64,000 nt of DNA from an uncultured Hyphomicrobiales bacterium (GTDB lineage: Bacteria; Pseudomonadota; Alphaproteobacteria; Rhizobiales; Xanthobacteraceae): NCBI GenBank assembly GCA_903929045.1, contig CAIYTE010000026.1:1-64000 (forward strand). The letters are read 5' to 3'. Position 1 is the stretch's first letter, and each line of letters starts with the position of its first letter. The position numbers were made by a program, and so were the translations under genes. This document shows, in pieces, positions 25,701 through 34,011 of the stretch. The notes under the pieces are model-generated. The model was not told the origin of the DNA. It did not search any database and saw nothing but the letters and a program-made list of their open reading frames with translations.

Positions 25701-25722
25701 TGGATTTTGCGGATGTCGGCAT
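22702..25722 (-). CDS. polA: DNA polymerase I
   Basis: Gap-filling repair polymerase with three domains. The N-terminal 5'-3' nuclease runs about 25-310 (LFLVDGSGYIFRAYHALPPL, DDLIATYARLA, GDSSDNVPGVPGIG). The central proofreading fold runs about 390-590. The polymerase domain carries motif A DYSQIELRLL, motif B RRRAKAINFGIIYG and motif C VHDELIFEVP. ATG 25722 (MPTSAKSKAQ) is used; an in-frame ATG at 25743 adds seven residues. In the proofreading domain the first metal ligand region reads SLRTEVNG, where an Asp is expected before TE. KRD and YAPEDAD motifs are kept, so proofreading may be weak or absent. Codon use matches neighbours. Confidence 0.96.
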   Translation of the reverse strand: MPTSAKSKAQAAPDKAPVTANPAARPLKKGDHLFLVDGSGYIFRAYHALPPLTRKSDGLQVNAVLGFCNMLWKLLADMPKDDKPTHLAVIFDKSEKTFRTEMYPQYKAHRPDLPEDLRPQFPLIRDAVRAFEIPCLEQAGFEADDLIATYARLACEAGATTSIVSSDKDLMQLVSDCVTMYDTMKDKRIGPAEVIEKFGVGPDKVIEVQSLIGDSSDNVPGVPGIGVKTAAQLIGEYGDLETLLKRAGEIKQDKRRQTLIDNAESARISKKLVTLDSNVPLDVDVAELAVHEPDYKNLVGFLKAMEFSTITRRVAEKAGIDATAVQADGKLTSATAPKAANAPASGSRDLFGDVPAAPVAERAAGATDVHTPVLLAERRVAALRDATFDPSKYETIGTMARLKHWITRAYDVGVISLRTEVNGIDPMQAALSGIALAITPNEAAYLPLGHRDASDGEASGLFAAKLADGQLTEKEALAALKPILEDGGIIKLGHDVKRDWLVLARRGIRIGCIDDVMLMSYVLDAGKGSHALENLGTRYFNRGLSRFHEVKNKEKALLTPEATPIARAAAYAPEDADAMLRLWHALKPRMAAENVVGVYETLERPLARVLARMEERGISIDRPELARLSNDFGKRQTALEQEINEIAGAPVNPGSPKQLGDILFGQLGLPGGTKTKTGQWSTGARELEELAEHGHPLPRKILDWRQVSKLRSTYTEALPNYVNPDTNRVHTSYALAATSTGRLSSSEPNLQNIPIRTEEGRKIRRAFVATPGNKLVSADYSQIELRLLSEVANVPTLRKAFQDGIDIHATTASEMFGVPVKDMPADIRRRAKAINFGIIYGISAFGLANQLSIEREEAGAYIKKYFERFPGIRDYMDETREFCRTHGYVLTLFGRKCHYPDIKASNASIRAFNERAAINARLQGSAADIIRRAMIRMEGELASAKLKAQMLLQVHDELIFEVPEKEVKDTIAIVKDVMEGAPHPAVSLNVPLQVDARAADNWDEAH

Positions 25723-25914
25723 GGGCGGAATGTGGGCTGTCACAGCGATTGAATCAATGCGTGTTAACCCGCCTGTGGATGCAGATTATCAGGCTGTTTA
25801 CGGGTTTGTGACTAAGTCGCCGTCTCGCGACTCGGAACCGGCTCTTTTATGCAGCAGCCCTGATTTGCGGCCCTGACCAGCGCCCCTCCGGCGCGAGCAA
25901 AACGGACTTCAAAT

Positions 25915-27267
25915 ATGCGCGTCACGATGATCGGAACGGGGTACGTCGGCCTGGTGTCAGGGGCGTGTTTTGCCGATTTTGGCCATGACGTGACCTGCGT
26001 CGACAAGGACAAAGGCAAGATCGAGGCGCTCGAGCGCAACGTCATGCCGATCTACGAGCCGGGTTTGGCGGAGCTGGTCGCCAACAACGTGCGCGCCGGG
26101 CGCCTGAAATTCACCACAGATCTGCCGACTGGCGTCAAAGGCGCCGACGCGGTGTTCATCGCGGTCGGCACGCCATCGCGCCGCGGCGATGGCCACGCCG
26201 ATCTCAGCTATGTCTATGCCGCAACCCGCGAGATCGCGGCGGCGCTCGACGGCTTCACGGTGATCGTCACCAAGTCCACCGTGCCGGTCGGCACCGGCGA
26301 TGAAGTCGAGCGCATTGTCCACGAGACGGCGCCGAAGGCGGATTTCGCCGCGGTGTCAAACCCGGAATTCCTGCGCGAAGGCGCGGCGATCCAGGATTTC
26401 AAGCATCCCGACCGTATCGTCGTCGGTACTGACAATGAGCGCGCCCGCGAGGTGATGACGGAAATCTATCGCCCGCTCTATCTCAACCGCTCGCCGATTT
26501 TGTTCACCGGACGGCGCACCGCCGAGCTGATCAAATACGCCGCCAACGCGTTCCTTGCGACCAAGATCACCTTTATCAACGAGATCGCAGATCTGGCCGA
26601 GAAGGTCGGGGCCGACGTGCAGGAAATCGCGCGTGGCATCGGCCTCGATAACCGTATCGGTTCGAAGTTCCTGCACGCCGGTCCCGGTTACGGCGGCTCG
26701 TGCTTTCCGAAGGACACGCTGGCGCTGATCAAGACCGGCGAAGACAATGGTGCTCCGCTGCGCATCGTCGAGGCCGTCGCCGCCGTCAATGATTCACGCA
26801 AGCGCGCCATGGCGCGCAAGGTATCGACCGTGCTCAACGGCGACGTACGCGGCAAGACCATCGCGTTGCTCGGCCTGACGTTCAAGCCGAACACCGACGA
26901 TATGCGCGATTCACCGTCGCTGCCGATCATCACGGCCCTGCAGGACATGGGCGCCAAGGTGCGCGCCTTCGATCCGGTCGGTATGGAGCAGGCGAAGCCG
27001 ATGGTCAGCAATGTCGAGTTCTGCAACGACGCCTATGCATGCGCTGACGGCGCTTCGGCACTGGTGATCGTGACAGAGTGGGAGCAGTTCCGCGCGCTCG
27101 ACTTCAAGCGCCTGAAATCAATTATGGCAAAGCCGGTGCTGGTCGATCTGCGCAACATCTACCGGCCCGATGAAGTCGTCCGTCACGGTTTCAGCTATGA
27201 GAGCGTCGGCCGCGCCCGCGCCGATGCGCCAGAAAACCTGACGCGGCGCGCGTCGGATCGAAAGTAA
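25915..27267 (+). CDS. ugd: UDP-glucose 6-dehydrogenase
   Basis: Oxidises UDP-glucose to UDP-glucuronate, a precursor of acidic exo- and lipopolysaccharides. The 450-residue enzyme begins MRVTMIGTGYVGLVSGACFA (Rossmann NAD site). It has the family signatures FIAVGTPSRRGDGHADLSYV, TKSTVPVGTGDEV, NPEFLREG and ELIKYAANAFLATKITFINE, and the catalytic cysteine Cys263 in PGYGGSCFPKD. The C-terminal UDP-binding domain has LGLTFKPNTDDMRDSPS. Length is normal. It is followed by an intergenic repeat copy and then hrpB. The phosphomannomutase/phosphoglucomutase at 30598 could feed the same nucleotide-sugar supply. Confidence 0.97.
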   Translation: MRVTMIGTGYVGLVSGACFADFGHDVTCVDKDKGKIEALERNVMPIYEPGLAELVANNVRAGRLKFTTDLPTGVKGADAVFIAVGTPSRRGDGHADLSYVYAATREIAAALDGFTVIVTKSTVPVGTGDEVERIVHETAPKADFAAVSNPEFLREGAAIQDFKHPDRIVVGTDNERAREVMTEIYRPLYLNRSPILFTGRRTAELIKYAANAFLATKITFINEIADLAEKVGADVQEIARGIGLDNRIGSKFLHAGPGYGGSCFPKDTLALIKTGEDNGAPLRIVEAVAAVNDSRKRAMARKVSTVLNGDVRGKTIALLGLTFKPNTDDMRDSPSLPIITALQDMGAKVRAFDPVGMEQAKPMVSNVEFCNDAYACADGASALVIVTEWEQFRALDFKRLKSIMAKPVLVDLRNIYRPDEVVRHGFSYESVGRARADAPENLTRRASDRK

Positions 27268-27276
27268 GCGTAGGAC

Positions 27277-27370
27277 GTCGTCCCCGCGGAGGCGGGGATC
27301 CAGTGTTTGCTGACATTATTTGCTGTCATTCGTGGTACTGGATCATCCGCCTTCGCGGATGATGACATCT
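27277..27370. repeat. Paired-hairpin intergenic repeat, copy 2
   Basis: CCCCGC..GCGGGG-ATCCAG on the left and CTGGATCATCCGC..GCGGATGATGACA on the right, joined by about 35 bases. It reaches into the possible start codons of hrpB (27359 and 27362). Confidence 0.8.
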
Positions 27371-27373
27371 GAT

Positions 27374-29845
27374 ATGACGCGCAAATTTGACTCATCGCTC
27401 CCCATCGACGATGTGCTGCCGCGCCTGACCGGCGCGCTGCGTGCTGCCAATACGGCCGTACTGGTGGCGCCGCCCGGTGCAGGCAAGACGACGCGTGTGC
27501 CGCTGGTGCTCATGGATGAGCCATGGGCGGCCAACAAGAAAATTCTGGTGCTGGAGCCGCGCCGCTTGGCGGCGCGTGCCGCCGCCGCGCGCATGGCATC
27601 GACAATCGGCGAGCAGGTCGGTGACACCGTCGGCCTGCGCGTACGTTTCGGCTCCAAAGTGTCGAAGCGCACGCGCATCGAGGTCGTCACCGAAGGCATC
27701 TTCACGCGGCTGATCCTCGACGATCCGTCGCTCGACGGCGTCGCCGCCGTGCTGTTCGACGAATTTCATGAGCGTTCGCTCGATGCCGATCTTGGATTGG
27801 CGCTGGCGCGCGACGTGCAGGAAGGCTTGCGCGACGATCTGAGGGTGCTGGTGATGTCGGCGACGCTCGACGGCGCGCGTGTCGCGGCGTTGCTCGGCAA
27901 TGCGCCCGTTGTCGAGAGCGAAGGCCGCGCCTTTCCGGTCGAGACGCGCTATCTTAGCCGCGATTCGCGCGACCGCATCGAGCGGCCGGTGGCGGATGCG
28001 GTGCAGCGCGCGCTGCGCGCCGATAGCGGCTCGGTGCTGGTGTTTCTGCCGGGCGCCGGCGAAATCCGCCGCACCGAGACTTTATTGAAAGAGCGTATCG
28101 ACGACCCGGCTGTCGATGTCGTGGCCCTGTTCGGCGCGCTGGAAGGCCGCGAGCAGGACCGCGCGATTTCACCGGCGCCCAAGGGCAAGCGCAAGGTCGT
28201 GCTGGCGACGTCGATTGCCGAGACCTCGCTGACCATCGAGGGTGTGCGCGTCGTCATTGACAGCGGCCTGTCGCGCGTACCCCGTTATGAGCCGGATGTC
28301 GGCCTGACGCGGCTGGAAACGGTCCGCGTCTCGCGCGCCGCCGCCGACCAGCGCCGCGGCCGCGCCGGCCGCACCGAGCCGGGTATCTGTTACCGGCTGT
28401 GGGACGAACCGCAGACCGGTTCGTTCGATGCCTATACGCGGCCGGAAATTCTGTCGGCCGATTTGTCGTCTTTCGTGCTCGATCTGGCGCAATGGGGCGC
28501 GGCCGATCCGGCCACGCTCGCCTTCATCGATCCGCCGCCGGCCGCGGCGATGAGTGAGGCGAAAGCGTTGCTCACTGAGCTCGGCGCCATCGACGCCCAG
28601 GGCCGCATCACGGAGGAGGGCCGCAAGCTCCGCGCTTTGCCGCTGCCGCCGCGGCTGGCGCGCATGGTCGTCGATGCTGCCGACGAATGCGCCGCCGGCG
28701 AAGCGGCGATGATCGCAGCCATCGTCACCGAGCGCGGTCTCGGTGGCGACGATGTCGATCTGCGCCATCGCCTCGATCAACTGCGCCGCGATCGCTCCGC
28801 GCGGGCGCAGGATTCGCGGGCCATGGCCAAGCGCTGGGCCGATCAGGTCGACGGCAAGGTCGCTCCCGCTGATGTGTCACCCGGCGCGTTGCTCGCGCTG
28901 GCCTATCCCGATCGCGTCGCGAAAAATCGCGGCGGTGGCGGCGGCGCGTTTCTGCTGGCGAGCGGACGCGGCGGCGCTGTCGATCCGGCGTCGTCACTGG
29001 CGCGGGAGCCGTTTCTGACCGTCGCCGAACTCACCGGAGCGGCGGCGTCGAGCCGCATCATCCTCGCCGCCCCGATCACGTTGGCCGAAATCGAATCCCG
29101 TTTCGCCGACAAGATCGAGGATCGGGACACAGTGACGTTCGACGCAGCGTCGGCGACGTTGCGCGCCCGGCGCAGCCGCCGGCTCGGTGCCATCGTGCTC
29201 GCGGAGCAAATCAAGCAGGTCACGCCTGATGGCGAAACCGCGAAGGTCTTGGCGCAAGGCATCGTCGCGCAGGGCCTCGATAAATTGCCGTGGAGCAAGG
29301 TGGCGCTGCAATTCCGCACCCGCGTCGAATTTTTGCGCAAGGCGGAAGGCGATGAATGGTCGGATTTGTCGAACGAAGGTCTCGCGATATCCGTCGCCGA
29401 ATGGCTGGAGCCTTTGCTGACCGATAAGACCGCGCGCAGCGATGTCGCGGCCGGCGAGCTATCGGATGCCGTCACGGCTCTAGTGCCGTGGAGTTTGCGC
29501 CGCCGCCTCGACGAGGAGTCGCCGACACATTTTACCGCGCCGACCGGTTCGCAGGTCGCCATCGACTACGAAGCGGCGCAGGGACCGACCATTTCGATCC
29601 GGGTGCAGGAGATGTTCGGGTTGGCGAAGCACCCGGCCATCGCCGGCGGCCGCGTGCCGCTGGTCATCGAACTGCTGTCGCCCGGCCACAAGCCGGTGCA
29701 GATCACACGCGACCTGCCGGGCTTCTGGCGCGGCAGCTACGCCGACGTCCGCACCGACCTCCGCGGCCGCTATCCGCGGCATCCGTGGCCCGACGATCCG
29801 GCGGCCGCAGTGCCGACGCGCCGCGCCAAGCCCCGCGGCACATAG
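27374..29845 (+). CDS. hrpB: ATP-dependent RNA helicase HrpB
   Basis: DEAH-type helicase of about 823 residues; the cellular RNA target of HrpB is not well defined. Motifs in order are motif I APPGAGKTTRVP, motif Ia LEPRRLAARAAAARMA, motif II DEFHERS (the HrpB version of DEAH), motif III VMSATLDG, motif V ATSIAETSLTIEGV and motif VI DQRRGRAGRTEPG. A helicase-associated and HrpB C-terminal domain follows (LVPWSLRRRLDEESP, RYPRHPWPDDP). The start is ambiguous: ATGs at 27359, 27362 and 27374 are in frame, the first two inside a repeat, and none has a clear ribosome site. The last is chosen as MTRKFDSSLP begins the conserved part. Confidence 0.93.
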   Translation: MTRKFDSSLPIDDVLPRLTGALRAANTAVLVAPPGAGKTTRVPLVLMDEPWAANKKILVLEPRRLAARAAAARMASTIGEQVGDTVGLRVRFGSKVSKRTRIEVVTEGIFTRLILDDPSLDGVAAVLFDEFHERSLDADLGLALARDVQEGLRDDLRVLVMSATLDGARVAALLGNAPVVESEGRAFPVETRYLSRDSRDRIERPVADAVQRALRADSGSVLVFLPGAGEIRRTETLLKERIDDPAVDVVALFGALEGREQDRAISPAPKGKRKVVLATSIAETSLTIEGVRVVIDSGLSRVPRYEPDVGLTRLETVRVSRAAADQRRGRAGRTEPGICYRLWDEPQTGSFDAYTRPEILSADLSSFVLDLAQWGAADPATLAFIDPPPAAAMSEAKALLTELGAIDAQGRITEEGRKLRALPLPPRLARMVVDAADECAAGEAAMIAAIVTERGLGGDDVDLRHRLDQLRRDRSARAQDSRAMAKRWADQVDGKVAPADVSPGALLALAYPDRVAKNRGGGGGAFLLASGRGGAVDPASSLAREPFLTVAELTGAAASSRIILAAPITLAEIESRFADKIEDRDTVTFDAASATLRARRSRRLGAIVLAEQIKQVTPDGETAKVLAQGIVAQGLDKLPWSKVALQFRTRVEFLRKAEGDEWSDLSNEGLAISVAEWLEPLLTDKTARSDVAAGELSDAVTALVPWSLRRRLDEESPTHFTAPTGSQVAIDYEAAQGPTISIRVQEMFGLAKHPAIAGGRVPLVIELLSPGHKPVQITRDLPGFWRGSYADVRTDLRGRYPRHPWPDDPAAAVPTRRAKPRGT

Positions 29846-29973
29846 CTTCAATTTTAGCGATCCGCTTAACCGGCCGCTGACCAGCCGAACTGCGCGCCGG
29901 TGCGTCCGGTACCGCGTTAAGGCGGTTTTGACGGCCCCTGTGCAACGACTGCCTCGTATTTTCGGGACCAGAC

Positions 29974-30492
29974 ATGCGCAACATCCTCATGCTCGCGGCC
30001 GTCGCCTGCGTCATCGCCGGCTGGCTGCAGAAGTCGACCGACAAGGCCGTCGACATCCGCGCGGTAACGCCGGTGCAGGCCGCTGCCCCCGCGTCAAACG
30101 GCGCGACGCAATCCGGCAGCGGCGGCAAGATTCTGCTGGAGTCCGACCGCCGGGGTCACTTCAAGGCCGAGGCCCGGATCGACGGCCAGCGCTTCGACTT
30201 CCTGGTCGATAGCGGCGCATCCGTGGTCGTGCTGCGCGAGTCGGACGCCATGCGCAGCGGCTTCTACCCGACGAAGAGCAACTATACGGCGACGGTTTCT
30301 ACCGCCAATGGCACCGTCAAAGCCGCGCCGTTCCGGCTCGGCCGCATCGAGGTCGGCGGCATTGTCGTGAACGGTGTCCAGGCGATGGTGCTGCCCGACG
30401 ATGTCCTGGCCACCAATCTGCTCGGCGTCTCGTTCCTGTCACGGCTCAGGCGCTACGAAGTCGCGGATGGGCGCATGGTGCTTGAGCAATAA
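29974..30492 (+). CDS. Retropepsin-like (clan AA) aspartic protease, TIGR02281 type
   Basis: A 172-residue membrane-anchored or exported protein. The N-terminal segment MRNILMLAAVACVIAGWLQ is a signal anchor. The protease core has GQRFDFLVDSGASVVVLRES with the catalytic Asp79 in DSG, then TVSTANGTVKAAPFRLGRIEVGG and DDVLATNLLGVSFLSRLRRYEV, the flap and hydrophobic Gly-Val-Ser strand of retropepsin-fold monomers. Such single-domain proteins are widespread in alphaproteobacteria with unknown substrates; the active form would be a dimer. It lies between hrpB and the sugar-phosphate mutase with no overlap. Confidence 0.88.
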   Translation: MRNILMLAAVACVIAGWLQKSTDKAVDIRAVTPVQAAAPASNGATQSGSGGKILLESDRRGHFKAEARIDGQRFDFLVDSGASVVVLRESDAMRSGFYPTKSNYTATVSTANGTVKAAPFRLGRIEVGGIVVNGVQAMVLPDDVLATNLLGVSFLSRLRRYEVADGRMVLEQ

Positions 30493-30597
30493 CACGCCAC
30501 AATCTCCTGTTTTTGATCTTTGGTATTGATTGGACCGCTTTGCGCCTTTCCGGCGTTAGGCTATTCAGATTCGACCTTCCCGCGATTTGAGGACCTG

Positions 30598-32100
30598 ATG
30601 TTTCCCAAGCCGAAACCCGCCCTGACCCCCAACACCTACGAATATGAATCCTCGCCGCTGGTGAAGCCGACCGGCTTCCGCGAATACGACGCGCGCTGGC
30701 TGCTGGAAAAAGAAATTAACCTGATGGGCATCCAGGCGTTGGGCATGGGGCTCGGCACCTTGATCAAGGAGATGGGCGTCAAGCAGGAGATCGTGACCGG
30801 TCACGATTTCCGCAGCTACTCGGCGTCGGTGAAGATGGCCTTGATCTCGGGCCTGCTCGCCTCGGGCTGCAAGGTACATGACATAGGGCTCTGCATGACG
30901 CCGATGGCCTATTTCGCCCAGTTCGAGCTCGACGTACCCTGCGTCGCGATGGTCACCGCCTCGCACAACGACAATGGCTGGACCGGCGTGAAGATGGGCG
31001 CGGCGCGGCCTTTGACCTTCGGCCCAGTCGAGATGACGCGGCTCAAGGAAATCGTGCTCGGCGCCAATTTCAATCTCAAGGGCAACGGCGAATACGTCTT
31101 CGTCGAGAATTTCCCGGCGCGCTACCTCGCCGATCTGACCGCCAAGCGGCCGAAGCTCAAGCGCAAGCTGAAAGTCGTCGCTGCGTGCGGCAACGGCACC
31201 GCCGGCGCCTTCGCGCCGAAGGTGCTCGAAGCCATCGGCTGCGAGGTCGTGCCGCTCGACTGCGAGCTCGACCATTCGTTCCCGCGCTACAATCCCAACA
31301 CCGAAGACATGAAGATGCTGCACGCCATGCGTGACGCGGTGCTGTTTCATAAAGCGGATGTCGCGCTCGGCTTTGACGGCGACGGCGACCGTTGCGGCGT
31401 GGTCGACAATGAGGGCGAGGAGATTTTCGCCGACAAGGTCGGCGTCATGCTGGCGCGCGATATGTCGTCGATCCACAAGAATTCGACCTTCGTCGTCGAT
31501 GTGAAATCGACCGGCCTTTTCCTCACCGATCCGGTGCTCAAGGCCAACGGCGTCAAGGCCGATTACTGGAAAACGGGCCATTCTTACATCAAGCGCCGCG
31601 TCAACGAACTCGGCGCGGTGGCGGGCTTCGAGAAGTCCGGACACTTCTTCTTCAACAAGCCTTTCGGCCGCGGTTACGACGACGGCATGATTTTCGGCCT
31701 TGCGGTCTGCGACATGCTCGACCGCAATCCCGACAAGTCGATGGCCGATCTGCGCAAGGCGCTGCCCAAGACCTGGGGCTCGCCGACCATGGCGCCGCAT
31801 TGCGCCGATGAGGTGAAGTACGGCATCGTCGACCAGGTCGTGAAGCACTTCGAGGCGATGAAGGCCAAGGGCGAAAAATTCGACGGCCAGCCGATCCGCG
31901 ATCTCGTCACCGTCAACGGCGTGCGCGTCACAGTCGAGGACGGCACCTGGGGTCTGGTGCGGGCCTCGTCGAACAAGCCTGAGCTTGTTGTCGTCGTCGA
32001 AAGTCCGGTGTCGGAGGCGCGCATGCGCGCGATGTTCAAATCGGTCGATGCCGTGCTGCGCACGCATCCCGACGTCGGCGAGTACAATCAGACGATTTAG
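30598..32100 (+). CDS. Phosphomannomutase/phosphoglucomutase
   Basis: Alpha-D-phosphohexomutase interconverting hexose 1- and 6-phosphates for nucleotide-sugar synthesis. The 500-residue enzyme shows the catalytic phosphoserine loop VTASHNDNGWTGVKMG (Ser122), the metal loop GFDGDGDRCGVVD, the sugar-specificity region GFEKSGHFFFN and the C-terminal phosphate-binding VRASSNKPELVVVVES. In the serine loop the usual TASHNP is TASHND, a variant frequent in alphaproteobacterial members. ATG 30598 (MFPKPKPAL) is used, with GAGG upstream; the frame open to 30520 is non-coding. Whether mannose or glucose phosphate is preferred cannot be read from sequence. Confidence 0.93.
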   Translation: MFPKPKPALTPNTYEYESSPLVKPTGFREYDARWLLEKEINLMGIQALGMGLGTLIKEMGVKQEIVTGHDFRSYSASVKMALISGLLASGCKVHDIGLCMTPMAYFAQFELDVPCVAMVTASHNDNGWTGVKMGAARPLTFGPVEMTRLKEIVLGANFNLKGNGEYVFVENFPARYLADLTAKRPKLKRKLKVVAACGNGTAGAFAPKVLEAIGCEVVPLDCELDHSFPRYNPNTEDMKMLHAMRDAVLFHKADVALGFDGDGDRCGVVDNEGEEIFADKVGVMLARDMSSIHKNSTFVVDVKSTGLFLTDPVLKANGVKADYWKTGHSYIKRRVNELGAVAGFEKSGHFFFNKPFGRGYDDGMIFGLAVCDMLDRNPDKSMADLRKALPKTWGSPTMAPHCADEVKYGIVDQVVKHFEAMKAKGEKFDGQPIRDLVTVNGVRVTVEDGTWGLVRASSNKPELVVVVESPVSEARMRAMFKSVDAVLRTHPDVGEYNQTI

Positions 32101-32105
32101 CTCTT

Positions 32106-32210
32106 GGTCATTCCGGGGCCGGCCGAAGGCCGGAGCCCGGAATCCAGAGCTGCACGCACCTCTGCTTTGGTTCTGGATTCACGTGCTTTGCACGCGCCCC
32201 GGAATGACAG
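32106..32210. repeat. Paired-hairpin intergenic repeat, copy 3
   Basis: GTCATTCCGGGG...GCCCGGAATCCAGAG and TTCTGGATTC...GCCCCGGAATGACAG face one another across about 20 bases. It separates the convergent mutase and CopD-like genes and may end both transcripts. Confidence 0.85.
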
Positions 32211-32675
32211 CTATCCCCAGAACCGCCCGGTGCCGCCGATCAGCACGACAATCAGGCCGAGCGGCAGGTTGATCTGGATGATCTTTGCGATCTTTCCGAT
32301 TTGCCCGCCGGCCGCGGCATAATCCTTGGCGTCCACGGCGCGTTTGAACTTCAGCCACGGGCCGTGGAACAGCCAGAAGAACAGCGCGGCCATGATCAGG
32401 CCGAGCAACTGCATCAGGTTGATGTACAGCGGTGCGCCCTTGAAGCCGCCAAAAGTGGTCACCAACATCCAGTAGCCGGTAGCGAGCAACAGGATGACCG
32501 AGAGCCAGACCCAGGGAAAGAACTTGGCGAAGAAGCCGCGCCACAATTCCAGCCGTTGCGGACCTTCAAGAAAGCCCGCCGCAGGCCGCAGGCACAGATA
32601 GGCCGCGAACATGCCGCCGACCCAAACCACCGCGGCAAGGATGTGAAGGGCGAGCGCGAAGACGATGGTGAACAT
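32211..32675 (-). CDS. CopD-family integral membrane protein
   Basis: A 154-residue protein with four predicted membrane segments: MFTIVFALALHILAAVVWVGG, the WVWLSVILLLATGYWML region, LMQLLGLIMAALFFWLF, and the last about 135-150 (LPLGLIVVLIGGTGRF). Histidines in ALHILAAVVWVGG and WLFHGPW are positioned like the CopD copper/heme-binding ones. Family members take part in copper handling or are general membrane proteins of unknown role. ATG 32675 is used as it begins the first helix; the longer open frame is unlikely. No copper resistance genes adjoin. Confidence 0.8.
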   Translation of the reverse strand: MFTIVFALALHILAAVVWVGGMFAAYLCLRPAAGFLEGPQRLELWRGFFAKFFPWVWLSVILLLATGYWMLVTTFGGFKGAPLYINLMQLLGLIMAALFFWLFHGPWLKFKRAVDAKDYAAAGGQIGKIAKIIQINLPLGLIVVLIGGTGRFWG

Positions 32676-32720
32676 GGCTGGGTTCTCGATTAAAGGGCAG
32701 TCGAATGCTAGCACATATTC

Positions 32721-32804
32721 AGCTGTCATCGCCCGCGAAGGCGGGCGATGACAGCTCTTCTATAAGGTGAGGGCTGGATACTCCGCCTTCGCGGAGTATG
32801 ACAG
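32721..32804. repeat. Paired-hairpin intergenic repeat, copy 4
   Basis: The left hairpin is perfect: 16-base arms AGCTGTCATCGCCCGC / GCGGGCGATGACAGCT around GAAG. The right half is CTGGATACTCCGC..GCGGAGTATGACAG. It ends eight bases before the start codon of the flavin monooxygenase gene, within the divergent promoter region. Confidence 0.85.
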
Positions 32805-32812
32805 ATTAACAC

Positions 32813-33934
32813 ATGCGCATTGCCATTCTCGGCGCCGGCCCGGCCGGGCTTTATCTCTCCTATCTGATCAAGCGGCGTCGGCCGGATGCCGACGTTGTGG
32901 TGATCGAGCAGAACGTTGCCGATGCTACATTCGGCTTCGGCGTAGTGTTCTCGGACCGTGCGCTGGAATTCCTGCGCGACGACGATCCGGAGACTTTCGC
33001 GGCCATCACGCCGCAGATGGAGTCCTGGGGCGACATGGCGCTCGTGCACAAGAACGAGCGCGTCGTCATCGACGGCATCGGTTTTGCCGCCATCGGCCGG
33101 TTGAAGTTGCTGCAGTTGTTACAGGCGCAAGCGCTCTCGGCGGGCGTCGATCTGCAGTTCGGCCGCGCGGTGAAGTCGCTCGATGCGGTGGGCGATGCTG
33201 ACCTGATCGTCGGGGCCGACGGCGTCAATTCGCTGGTCCGCTACACCTATGCCGAGGAATTCGGCGCCAGCGTTTCCTATCTCGCCAATCGTTTTGCCTG
33301 GTTCGGCACCAGCAAGCCGTTCGATACGCTGACGCAGACGTTCCGCCACACGCCGATCGGTAATTTCAACGCGCATCATTACCGTTATGCGCCGGGCCGC
33401 AGCACGTTCATCGTCGAGGTCGATGCCGCGACTTTCGTCGGCGCCGGCCTGGAACGCATGGACGACGCGGTATCGCGCGGCCTGTGCCAGCGCGTCTTCG
33501 CCGATGCGCTGGAATGGCGTCCGCTGATCTCGAACAATTCAGTATGGCGGCGTTTTCCGATCGTGAAGAATGCCCGCTGGCATCACGGCACGCATGTGCT
33601 GGTCGGCGACGCCCTGCACACGGCGCATTTCTCCATCGGTTCCGGCACGCGGCTGGCGATGGAGGATGCCATCGCGCTCAATCGCGCCCTGAAGGAACAT
33701 CGGGACGATGTCGCCGCCGCACTGCCTGCTTTTGAGGCAGTGCGACGGCCCATCGTCGAGAAGATTGTCGCCGGGGCCAATAGCAGCGCACTCTGGTACG
33801 AGAATTTCGCCGAGCAGATGAGTTTGTCGCCGGTCGAATTCGCCATGAGCTACATCACGCGGTCTGGCCGCGTCGATCTGGAGCGGCTGCGCAAGCTGTC
33901 GCCGCGCTTTGTCGAACGTTACGAGCAGGAATAA
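32813..33934 (+). CDS. FAD-dependent aromatic monooxygenase (salicylyl-CoA/2-aminobenzoyl-CoA hydroxylase-like)
   Basis: A class A flavoprotein hydroxylase of 373 residues. The FAD motif MRIAILGAGPAGLYLSYLIK opens the protein, followed by GFGVVFSDRALEFL, the DG motif DLIVGADGVNSLVR and the second FAD motif VLVGDALHTAHFSIGSGTRLAMEDAIAL. The latter closely resembles the N-terminal half of the coenzyme-A-thioester hydroxylases acting on salicylyl-CoA or 2-aminobenzoyl-CoA; here that half stands alone. No CoA ligase or ring-cleavage genes adjoin. No Shine-Dalgarno is visible, because a repeat copy occupies the bases just upstream of the ATG. Confidence 0.82.
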   Translation: MRIAILGAGPAGLYLSYLIKRRRPDADVVVIEQNVADATFGFGVVFSDRALEFLRDDDPETFAAITPQMESWGDMALVHKNERVVIDGIGFAAIGRLKLLQLLQAQALSAGVDLQFGRAVKSLDAVGDADLIVGADGVNSLVRYTYAEEFGASVSYLANRFAWFGTSKPFDTLTQTFRHTPIGNFNAHHYRYAPGRSTFIVEVDAATFVGAGLERMDDAVSRGLCQRVFADALEWRPLISNNSVWRRFPIVKNARWHHGTHVLVGDALHTAHFSIGSGTRLAMEDAIALNRALKEHRDDVAAALPAFEAVRRPIVEKIVAGANSSALWYENFAEQMSLSPVEFAMSYITRSGRVDLERLRKLSPRFVERYEQE

Positions 33935-34011
33935 AACGGACTTGTCCGCATTAAGAGCGTAGGCTTTGTTTTTGGAAGCGGTTTCCCGCCCCAATCTCAA
34001 AGGATCATGGT

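Noticed and set aside
23638-25752. 704-residue plus-strand open frame antisense to polA
   Set aside because: Product is an Arg/Gly/Val/Asp-rich shadow translation without motifs, lying exactly opposite the well-supported polymerase gene; typical of GC-rich DNA.
30565-32067. 500-residue minus-strand frame opposite the phosphomannomutase
   Set aside because: No motifs; the plus-strand mutase accounts for the sequence fully.
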